NCBI RefSeq assembly: GCF_039555335.1
Contig: NC_092640.1
Span: forward strand, 40,840,295-40,904,294
Length of the DNA stretch: 64,000 nt
Reading direction: 5' to 3'
Origin: Amphiura filiformis
Lineage: Eukaryota; Echinodermata; Ophiuroidea; Amphilepidida; Amphiuridae
Made by a program: the position numbers and the translations under genes. The notes under the pieces were generated by a model, which saw nothing but the letters and a program-made list of their open reading frames with translations, made no database searches and was not told where the DNA came from. Of the stretch, positions 1 through 12,200 are shown one piece after another. The stretch's first letter is position 1. The number at the start of each line of letters is the position of its first letter.

Positions 1-28
1 TGTTTCATTTTTACCTTTCACTATACAG

Positions 29-204
29 ATCTACAAGCAGTTAAATATCCGTGTCGCATTAGTGGGAGTAGAAGTGTGGAATGAGGGTGATCCAATTAGA
101 GTTAGTACCAATCCAGAAACCACCTTGATGGAGTTCCAAAAATGGCGGAAAGATGAACTGATCAAAGAAACTTTAGTGTACAATGATAATGCACAACTTG
201 TTAC
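29..204 (+). CDS. ADAM exon: catalytic domain, N-terminal part
   Basis: The exon follows an acceptor AG at 27-28 and ends before gtaagt at 205. It reads from ATC as [17 protein letters not shown] and so on, the usual ADAM strand and helix with the VGVEVW segment. It ends in phase 2 (AC|). The reading frame is open throughout and matches the next exon. Confidence 0.9.
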
Positions 205-3200
205 GTAAGTATTGCCATGAAAATGGACTTAAGTTTTATTATGTAAATGAGAAACTAAATTTTCTGAAAATTGCGATTGAATAATAATTAAAGCCATAAT
301 GTGTGATTTGCTTCACAGCAACGCCCTCAATTATACTCGGATTTCTACTTTTTGCATAATTATAATTCCCAGTGGTGTACTAAGATACCACGTAAAAGAC
401 TAAGCCTGAAGTGCTTTAATAAGAGTAACATTCAACTTTTTATATTAAAACCGGGTCGACCCGGTTTTATTCAGAGTTCATCGATCGACTGTTTGCTAAT
501 ATCTCCCGTGGATGTCAGCTTGTGTGTACACACGTCGAGCGCGATGCTCCGTGCAGTATTACATGTTACGATCGGCGAGCGTAGTACACACATTGTGGGC
601 GCTGGAATGAAATCGCAATTTTCTTCGTTATACCTCATTTGTTTGGCTCGAAATTAAAAGGGGATAATGTGATCAGTGAAAACAAACATTTGAATAGGAA
701 TCTATTCTTTATGCAAATCACACATTATTGCTTTAAAGCTGACTACGCACTAAATGTTAATATACCGTAAAAATCGTATATAAGCTTAGGTGATTATAAA
801 CGGGTGGCTCGGAGAGTAACGATTTTTTGCGGTAGTTTTTATCAATTAAAAGAAAAAATATGAAAGAGATTAAAAAACTACCGTAAAAATACGTTCTTGT
901 CCTAGCAACCCGTTTATAGGCACATATGCTAATACGATTAGTGAAAAACTGTAAAACAATCACCAGCTACTCAAATATTTTCTCTGGTCTTATTCTGATT
1001 CAGTATCCTTAAAATGATCTCATCCACAGAGGCAAGTCATTGGAAGGTACTACTGTCGGTATCGCATCACTGGGAGCCATGTGCTCATATCAGCGATCTG
1101 CAGGTGTTAATCAGGTTAGATACAGTACTGTAAAGTACTCTAATCTGTCAACATTAACAATAACAACAATGAAAGATTTTTTGTTCACGGAGTGAACTAT
1201 AATGTCATTTGAACCCATATTTCATATGCACAGATTATCTCTTACATACCCTGTCTCTTGAATAGCCATTGTAGTCCACCAATCCTGTGGTTAAGAGGTT
1301 AGAAAATAATTCCTAATATCTCATACCCTTGTTTGTATGCCTCTTTCTAATCCTTTCCCACATGACAAGGACTATTTAGCCCATTAATCTTACAATGAGA
1401 CTGTACAATGTAGGACAATTTTAAGCTTTTTTCTAATCATGTTTACTATTAGATTCTAGCAATCACGTGATTATAATAGTCTTTACTGATTGGTTAGCAA
1501 TAATCATTGTTTACCATATGATAAGGCTGAGCATATAGGAAAAATATACTGGATATTTCACACAGCTGAATTACTGCTAAATTAAACCACATATTCTGAT
1601 GAAACTTAGACCCTATTCTTGAACATTTTTAGTATTTATAAGAAACCAGTAACATCCAAAATTTCATGTTGCCCCTATTGCTACAAAATATTGTTTTCTG
1701 GATAGATCTCATCAACATATGTATTTTGGTGGTTAAATGGTCAAAATTGGTCGAAAATCTTTCGAATTATGAATTTTCAAAGTTTCCCATTCTGACCGGT
1801 CATTGGAACGAAATAAAATGACAAAGTCCAAAAATAGCAATTGGGAGCAAAATTGGCATAAGCATATATTTACCTTTATATATTTCTTTATTTTAAGATA
1901 TATGCAAACATGAAACAAGCATATTGTGAAAGTATCAAAGGGGTTTCTTATGAAATGGCACTTTACTACTCAATGGCATAAATTATTTTGTCAAACCGAG
2001 GCATTGAAATCATGCATTTAGAGAACCTTTGCCAAAAATCATCCAAGATGGCCGATATGGAACAAAATCAAAATTGCACTAAGTCCAGGTGAACTTTTTT
2101 TCACAACCAAAAATTTCAATGTTATTGGGTTTAATATGACCAATTAGTAGGTGTATGCAAACAAAATCTTAAGTGCCATTGAAGCTCATTGACTCATTCA
2201 CAACAATAGAGGTTATCCACTTCACTCATGTGTGACTTCTAACAAAAGGCGCTGGTTCCTGTAGTATTCCTCATTCAAACCAATTCAAGATATGTTGCTG
2301 TAATTTGAAGGATAGTTACAAAATATAATTGCCATTAACTTCCCCAATTTTTACAGAAAAATATTGAAAAATAAAAGAATGAGCTTAATTTAGAAATATC
2401 TGTGGAAGCTGTGCACAGCTGAGCTCACTGCACGTCTATGGGAGTGTTCTAATCAAGTTGATGGTTCATTGGTCATCCCTTCTTATATAATTATACTGCT
2501 CCAAAAAAGTACCCTTACACTTGGAAAAATAATCACAATTTCAAAACTGAACTATATTGTAAATATTACTAAATACCAATACTAAATTTCTTTTTTTAAT
2601 AGATGCACTGTCTAATCCGGCACATTACAAGCTGTATCAAAATAATTGGTACCCAGCAATTTTCATCAATAATGGATGAGTCTGGCACATCAAAATTCAA
2701 CATAAGATCCAAATAATTTGTAGATTAATTGCAAAAACAAGTCATAAACTATACATTCTGGACATTTCAAATGTATCCAAAATTGTATTTGGAAGAGGCA
2801 GGCTTTTCAATAAACATCAAAATTGATGGGTACCAATCATTTTGATACACCCTGTACGACACCCCATTGAATCCGATAAGAAGCAAAGTTACAAGCATTT
2901 GATTAAACAAAGGTCCAGTTTTAAAAGTAACAAACTGACCTATTCAAAACTTCACCGACTAGACATCTGGTTTGAGAGTGGTAAAGGGCTAATTTTACGT
3001 GCCTTTAATTTAAAACAAAAGGAACAAAAGAAAACTGAATTAAAAGAGCTGATAAATAAAATCGAAGTTATGAAAAGTACAGAGAAGTAAATACGGATAT
3101 ATAAAAATGTTATGATACAATGAGGTAGCCAAAATGAAACGATAATTGATTTGGCAAAATAATCAATTCTCGCGTTTCACAATACGACGCGCCGCCAGCG

Positions 3201-6200
3201 GTTGCTCTTGGCAGTCAAATTTTTGACTCCAGAGTCGACATCGCCGTTCTAGCTGCTATTGAATTTTCACGCGAGTGTGTAATAAATATGTTGAAAACAG
3301 CTCCACAAAGGATTCCCTGTGATCAATAGATAGAAAATGGATCTACTTTATTGTAAATTGTTGTTTTAGTGTGTATTAGCATGTAACATCATTAAAATGA
3401 CATTTAAACCCACAATGATGTATGTTCCTGTATTGTATTCGTATTACGCGGACTTTGGATGTCGACATTTTCCCATGATGCACTGCGTATTTTGGCCTCG
3501 GCGACCGCTGGAGGCGCATCGTATTCGTATTGTGAAATGCGAGAACTGCAATTGATTGGATTCCTCCGCTTTTAAAATACTTGTGTATTTTTCTTTTAGG
3601 ATCACGGAGAACACGCTGCTGATGTTTCTTCTACAATGTCCCATGAGATGGGGCATAACCTGGGTTTTCAGCATGACACATATATTTGCCAATGTACGGG
3701 AAAAGATATAGGAGGCTGTATCATGCAGCCAGTAAGTGGGTATGTACAACATAAAAACAACACATAACTTTGAGATAAGATAATGATCCGATCGTTGGTT
3801 ACTGTCCCTGCCGACAAAGAACGAGTTCGAGAGGGACTATGAAATCAGAAGCGTCTGTATGTGTGAATGAATGTGTGACAAAAAGATGTGTTTATGATTT
3901 CTTCCACGATTTCAGTGGAACTTGGACACGAGGACCCTTGGGTACATTGACACTTGTGAAGTCAACAAATCAAAGTTCAAAGTTCATCTAGGATTAGTTC
4001 GTCGCCAGAGTTCTACACTATCGTAAGTGCAGTTGGGACAGTTTTACAGGAGGAGCATGTTTGTGTTTTGCGTAGCCGTCTGTTTCCACCATGCCATAAA
4101 ATGGCATGGGAATGTCAAGCGATTTAAATTTAATAATATAAACTATATAAATGGTGCTAAAGTTAATAAATCGATGAATTATTTACTGATTTAGATGTCG
4201 TAAGTACAACATACGATAGTGTTGCACTCAAATAGAAATTAGTGTAGAGTGCAACACTATAGTATGTGCCACATACGATAGTGTAGTATTCATTGCTAAA
4301 TTAGGATATGCGTAATATTGGCCCAAATGTGCAATATTTTGTCATTTAATGTTTCTTAACAAGTGTAAATTTATTTTGGCACATAATATGTACAATATCA
4401 AGACACATTATGTCGTAATGTTATCTCTCAAGATTTATTACTGAATCTAAATATAAAAACACCGGATTTATCATCTCTATTACCAATCATGGAGCTATTA
4501 GACTTCTCCGTAGTCCACTTGCCCATTTTGCATACTCTGGCTATTACATTTAAGCATAAAACTCTGATTTATATTGATTTGTGTGCAACTGATAGATTTT
4601 CACATCTGTATCTGATCTTTTCAGTCACCGCACTCCCTCTGTTTGTTAGCTTCCCAAGTGGACTACTGACTTTGCCTTGCGGTCAAGACATTTAACACGG
4701 GACTCTATGGAGAGTTAGGCCAATTTCTGGCCTAACTAAAATTGGCCATGATGTAATGCATCTTTAAATGGATCTGCCTTGTGATTGGTCGCCCATATCT
4801 CGCTATGGTTTAAATCTTCCGGGCCCGCGCCATTACCATTAACTACACCGTACACGACTATCTGTGGTATTTGCGGCGCTTTTGTGTTGACGCGAAAGTT
4901 AATCTCTCATCAAACATCTAGCGCGTCTTGTACTGTACCATGCTTAGTACTTGTGGTTAATGGACTGATAAACAAGTGCGCTTGACAGTGTGTTTTTAGA
5001 GAGCAAAGTCCCGGGGCAAAGTTCTGCTTAAAATTCAAAGTCCATAGTCGGATTTTCGTGGTTCGCTATCAATAAACTGGTAGATTCCAAAATCAGAATT
5101 GTTCAGTATTAAAGTGAACCATTATAATTATGCAAGATAATGTTGCATTCAATTACTTTTATTGTCACTAATCATCTGATATTCTTAATTCGTTATGACC
5201 ATTTTACTATTGAATACTTTAATTTTAATAAACATCAGTATAATTTTGAGTTCAACGAAATGGGTTTATCATGACTAATAATAAAATATTTTTAATAACA
5301 TTCGACTATGGCATAGTCTACGGAGCTATGAACTTAGCCAGCTTGGTTACAACGCCTTCAGCCGTCAGCGTCATAGTCAGTGATGTGTTAGGGACTGTTT
5401 TGCACTTACAATGGTGTAGCATTCCGTGATTTTGTTGTTAAGGTCCAAGAAAGTAGCGTATGTGGCACATACGATGGTCTTGCTGCAGATGAATAACAAC
5501 TATTAGCGTGCAAGACTATTGTAAGTGCCACATACGATAGTGTTGCAGGCATTACTTAAAATGGCATTGCACTTACTCTATTTTATTTTATTAAGTAACA
5601 AATAATTAAGCACTTTTGAAACTTAAAACCTGGTTTTAAATGTGTGTTTTTATTTGGCCTTCCATAATTCGTCAACATCTCAAATTGGCCAAAAATGTCA
5701 CTTACGATAGTGTACCACTCTGCCGACGAGTTGAGATCATTGATGATTTTGGGAACCGAATGTTAACATTTTGTTATTTCTCCCACATGCTCTGATGGAT
5801 TTCAATAGGACTTGGATACTATGACTCTTGGGTATAATGGCATGTTTGATTTGAGGTCACAGGTCATTTAGGAGTAATTTAAAACATCTTAAAGGTCCTT
5901 TAGGGGTCATTTGAGGTCATTTGACAAATAAGTTCATTCTTCGCAAACTTGCCCTGTCAGATTTCGTAAATTGACGGGGACACATTTTATGCACCACATA
6001 CAGGGTGTCCCCAAAAAAAAGAGGCCCCACATAGCGCCCTCTTTTTCTCCTATTTCTGAAAAGTTGCTTAAATATATTTTGGTATGTAAAGAAACCTTTA
6101 ATTGTTAGCTTTAATAAACCAAAACAATTATTTCAATCGGCTCACAACTTTTGAATATATGCCTTTTTGAATAAAAGTACCCGTTTTTCACTCTGTCCAC

Positions 6201-9200
6201 GGATAGCAAACAGAGTGGTTGGGATGGCTCATGCTGTGGAGTGGCCTGCACGATCACCAGACCTCATATCACTTTTTTTTTCCTTTATGGCAAAATCTAA
6301 GATCTTTGCAAACGTATTAATGAATGCATTCGCAAGTATCCGGCGCAAAAGGATGGTACGCAACGCAATTGATGCAATGAGGACCAGGGCTGAAACCTGT
6401 ATTCGCCAAGGAGGCAACCAGGTAGAGGGCAGAGCAGCACAGTAAACTCAGTCCAGAAGAACCAAAGACAAACCAAACAGCCTTTTAGGGCTACCTTTTA
6501 TCCTAAAAAGAGAAATGACTTATGTTGTAAATAAAAAAGAAATCAAGAAACAACAAAGTAAGAAAATAAGAAATAAATAAACAAGCAAAAATAAGTAATT
6601 GCAAGTAAAGCAAAAGAAATCCCATTCGGCATTCATTTTACCCACAAATTAATGACACTATTAACAAAATCCATTGCCCATAAACCCACTGGTAAAGCCC
6701 ATTCCATAAATAAAGTTATTTTATAAAGTTATCATTGAGGAATGTTTGATATTCATGCATGGTATGTGTACTCCTTTTCAATCTTTGAAGTAGCCAAACC
6801 TTCTCCGTGGACAGAGTGAAAAACGGGTACATTTCTTTAAAAGAGCATATCTTCAAAAGTTTTGAACCGATTGATGAAATTGTTTTGGTTTATTAAAGCT
6901 AACGACTCAAGGCTTTTTTTACATACCAAAATATATTTGATTAAGTTTTCAGATATAGGAGAAAAAGAGGGCACAATGAGGGGCCTCTTTTTTTTGGGAC
7001 ACCCTGTATGATTACTAATCGACCTGCTTAATGCTTGTGAGAGAAACCTATGGAGCATGAAACTAACCTGCCACTTTTATGTATAATCACGAACTTTCAT
7101 CGTTCTAATTCATGTTCACTATTTGCTCTCGGAGCGATATGTTTCACACCGAAATCTTAATATTGCCATTTGTCTGCAAGAGATTTCAATCATGTTTTAT
7201 ATACTTTTAGGTTGAAAGAAAATAGATGTCTTAGCATTTATCTCAGCATGAATAAAATCAATGTCAAACACAGAAGGTTACCACAGAATAAATACTTGAT
7301 AGTGACACTTCTTATTTATTTTTGATTTTCCATTCATTTTCTCGTCACAGTTTCCCTCCTCCTACCGTCTTCTCATCTTGTAGTATAGATTATCTGTCTT
7401 CATCCCTTGAGAGAGGAATTGGAGCATGTCTGTTTAATTATCCATCAGATATCTTTGGAGGACCAGTATGTGGTAATGGTTTCCACGAGGACGGAGAAGA
7501 GTGTGACTGTGGAACAGTAGAGGTTGGTTATGATTATTATAAGATACACATTTTTCCAATATGACTTCCCAGCATCAAAATCTCACTTGATGAGGGAAAT
7601 GAAGAAGAAAACAATAAAACAAACAATATTAAATCAGTTATTTTTTAAATCATTTAATTTGTTTTTATCCATGAACTGCTATGCCGGACTGGCATCTTTT
7701 TATAACATTGTTCATGCAGCATGCTCCCCTGCTTTTATCAATTGTGTGTTTTGATATGATGTATTTTGCTTGCGTACTTTTAATTTATTATGTTGTTTTA
7801 ACATAAAAATGTTGCATTTTGATTGCATGTATTTTATCTATCTATTCTGTATATCTTGTCATTAATGATGTTTTCATATCATGTTACTGTTAGGCTCATC
7901 AGCCATGCCTAGCTACGTTTCATCTTGAGCTGTTTTAATGTTTGCATGATTTCCTGCTCTTTTAAATAATGAACTGGTCTCGCTTATCCCGGCTCGCTCT
8001 GTATACTGCGCACATAAAGTATCCGAACACTTAAAACGAAAGCAATGTCTTTTAAAGACACTAGAACTAAATTCCAAAATAAATTAGTCGATAGATGGAG
8101 TCCCCACTGAAACCAAAGTTGAGACCCCCGGGTCTAGCAACCTGTCAAGATAGGGATGGTCAAAACAATTCATCACATCAGTGGTACTTTATTTTTAAAG
8201 TGATAGGGTACTTTTGGTGAGATATTTGGTGCCAAAAGGGGGTCCTTGGGTGAGAATTCCTTAAAAATGTGGGGTCATTGGGTGAGAATCTCCTAAGAAT
8301 GGGGTCATTCAGTGTTCCTTCACCCCACCCCTGGGAATTATTTTAAACTAACCCATTATATACTCAAAAACTCAAATTATAACAAATATGATATTTGATA
8401 AATTAGCGATAGCAAAATCGCAATGTATACACCAGGCACAAAAAGAAACTCGTCAGTTATAGTCATCCTTTCCGTAACCACCTTAATTTTGGATTAATTT
8501 TGTCCAATTAACAAAATGTATATTTCAGAATAATCCAAAATTATAATGTTGTTGAATAGCAAGGATGACTATAACCGACGCGTTTCTTTTTGTGCCTGGT
8601 GTATACATGTACCAATAACCTGCTGTTGTTTACTGCAGTCTTGTGACAATGAGTGTTGTGCACCAGAAACCTGTACCCTTCGTGTCAATGCAACTTGTGC
8701 AGAGGGTGAATGCTGTGAGGATTGCCAACTAACACCAGCTGCTACACTGTGCAGAGATCGAATGAATAACTGTGACTTGCCTGAATACTGTACTGGAAGG
8801 TCTAATGAGGTAAAGGGTATATGTGGCCGTACATTACGAATAAGCCGTAAAGTCGGTAAATTGTATTCCGAGTTACAGTGTAAAATGTGCGTGAAGGTCG
8901 TATTCATAGATACCTCAATTTGGTGCGACAAGTATCTCATTTGATAGCGCTAGTCAAACACCTTTTAAACTAATCAATAATCCCATTGCTGAAGAGGATA
9001 ATATAGTCTTCTACCTATTTCTATAGAATCCTTAAGGTTGGTCTGAACCCTGGAATTATGGAAACTTTCGGGCCTCATATCTTCTAAATTGTTGGTCTAA
9101 AGTATATAAAAGTATACATATTTAGAATGGCAAAGACTTGATCAAATTTGGGCCAAAATGCCATTTTTGGCCCAAAATCCCAAAAATAACAGTTTTTGGC

Positions 9201-12200
9201 CCACTTCTCTTTCGTGCATCCTAACAAAAAAATTCTTGGGCCAAAATTTTTGTTTATTAATTTTTAAAAACTAGATCAAAATATCTAGGACCCGTTTTTT
9301 CATTTTTTTGAATTTCGACCAATTTCACCAAAAATATTTGAAATTTGGGCCAAAATCGGGCTTTTTTATGATTTTTTTGAAAAATCAGCATTTTTTGACC
9401 ATTTTGGTGCAAATTTCTCAAAGTTGGTCGAAATTCAAAAAAATGAAAAAACGGGTCGTAGATATTTTCATCTAGTTAAAAAGGCATTTTGGCCCAAATT
9501 TGACCTCACAGATGAACTTATCAAGTCTTTGCCATTGCTATGCTTTTATATACTTTAGACCAACAATTTAGAAGTTATGAGGCCCGAAAGTTTCCATAAT
9601 TCCAACCTTAAATAGCCCTAGCCTTTGTTTGCTTTGGGTGGCTTACAAAGCATTGTATTTTGTCTAGGTATGTATAACCAACAATTAACAATGAGAGGAC
9701 ATTCCTGAACCTCGTTGACTTGGGGATGATTTTAAAATGACCGCCAATTATGACTGTTTAATATTTATTACCAGCAATGTGGAAAATAAGACACATGTAG
9801 AACCGACAAAGGTACCATTTTGTTGAAGGAGCAGAGTTCAACAAACCATAACCCTGCTTCTGGATTGAAGCTTATGAATATATATTTAAAGCTTATGATA
9901 TATATTTTCTGAACACGAAATATAAAAAACAAAATTGACCGGGGCCGACTTTACGGCTGATTCGTAGTGTACAGTCATGTGGTATAGGCATACGTACTTT
10001 ACATACTTTTCATGGTAGGACAAATAATAAACGGGGAGAGGGCAGTAAGGACCTGTTGCTGCATTTATAAATATGAAGGCGTAACTTGAGTGCTAAACTG
10101 TTTAAAAAGAAAATAAACTAACATTTTCTATTCTAAATAGCCTTCTTTGTATCGGCATGGAATAAGAATTTTCAATTGCTTATTTCTCGACCTAAGGCTA
10201 AGAGTAAAATTGTACAAATGATTTGTTGGGCCTTTCTTTTTCTTGTTCTTTTTCTCAATCCTGTTTCTTTCTTTTCTGTTCATATAGGCCAGCATGCTTA
10301 TAGGAAGCTTTTAAGGCTTGGATTAAGCATTTTGCTTGTGCCTGGTCCCATCAGGACCCAAGTGTGTGTCCGCCCAGACCGACCGGTTAAACAAACAATT
10401 TTATTTCTTAAGGAAATGGCTTTAAGGGTAGACGAGGTATTTTTAGGGTAGACGAGGTATTGTTGGTCGAAGCGGCCAAAAAATCAATTAACCTTAAAGT
10501 GCCAAAAGGTTTCTTGTTGAAGGCGTCGTGAACATTAAAAGAGGGCTATTATTTTGTACATGGTTACGGTTTGGGATAAATGTACACTTCGGTCTCTTAT
10601 GGTCCTCAACAAATTATGTATCACATCTTTGAGTGGTCCACATGTATTTTCATTTGATCCACATGATGTGAACGCATGCGTAACTACGAAGATGTATTAG
10701 TCAGTAGCGTAGCTAGGATTTAGTGTGATGGGGCAAAGCCAAATTTTCGTCCCCATTTGTCAATAATGAGTGTCTCAGTATAAAAACGACCCATGGCACA
10801 TTTTTGCAAAAATTTAGATTTTCAGGTAAAAGTGCCATACTGCCCTCTATTTACCTGCCACTGAAGTTACTAAGTTGTTGTAAACACTCCAAAAAGTCAC
10901 TTTTTTTAAATGGCAGATGTACCATGGGCCGTTTTTATACTGATTTTTGTCCCATTTTTAGTCGTTTTAAGAACACTTTACAATCCCCATTTTATCCCCC
11001 TGTCTACGTCCCTGGTATGAGTCATTGAATGAAGGTATTTCTGGTGTAAACATGGTCAATGATGTACTAATCTTAATTTATATCATATTTCTTCAGTGTC
11101 CATCCAATGTCTACATACAAAATGGTAAACCATGTGCTAACAAGGATTCAGAGGATTCTATGTGCTTTGATGGTCAGTGTGTGACTTACACCCAGCAATG
11201 TGAAAGGCTTTGGGGTAAAAGTAAGTACGACTCAGGAGATTATGAGAGGAGGATCCAGGACTTCTTCGGGTGGTGTGGGAGAGGGCAAATGGGTCGAGGG
11301 GGCAAGGCAACTCTAATTTGAGAAACATTTGACACAAATGGTCAAAAGTGACCAGTAGGCCACATGGGGAAAGACTTCTCATGGGGGTGGGGGCACTGCC
11401 CCTTTCACCCTGACTATGCAACTGGGAGGATTTATGTTCTGTCAATACTCCTTTGTTGTCAACAGAGCTTCAAAATCTAGTCTCACGTTCAATGCCTATG
11501 TTGCTCTTTAAAGTGTGCTGAGGTTTGTGGATCAACGTCTAGGCGTTGTGCCTGTGCGTAGCGTACTATAAATCACTGCGCTCTTTATGGTTTTGTTTTT
11601 TGTATCCAGACTCAAAGGGGGCAGAACCTGATTGTTATACATATTGGAATACCAGAGGCTCTAGCTTTGGTAACTGTGGCTACACTAAAGATGCCACTGG
11701 GGAGGATATATTCTTCCCCTGTAAAAAAGGGTATGTAAAGGATTTTTTCTTCTTGTAAAATTAACTCTAATGAGATGCAGTCTTCTGGTACGAGTTTAAA
11801 ACATCCCGGTTCTGATGTAAAAAGAAAGTGATGCTCGTTAAAAATAATCAGTAATGTTGTGACCATAAAATGTTTGTGCCCCTGTGCGGACTATTCAGTG
11901 ATTGAAGATAAATTCAAGCAAAATACACAAATGAAGATTAAGCAGTCAAGTTAGCTCAATCGATAAGGTGTTGGTGCGAGAGGTTGCGGGTTAGAACCCT
12001 GGTGGTGCCTAGTACGCTCACGTGGAAGAATTGAGTTCACGGTTGTTTGATGTATATAGAATTGGCTTCATTATTAACTATAAATAAACTATATATGGCG
12101 CTATTTATCCTAAATCATATTTCTTTATTTGCAAGAGGTAGGTGATTAATACTGCCATTAAAACAGCTGGAATAGGTGAAACAAGCAACAAGGAAATTTT

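Noticed and set aside
2842-3090. Lys-rich 82-codon frame as a gene
   Set aside because: The related repeat at 53.7 kb has the same DNA but not an intact frame.
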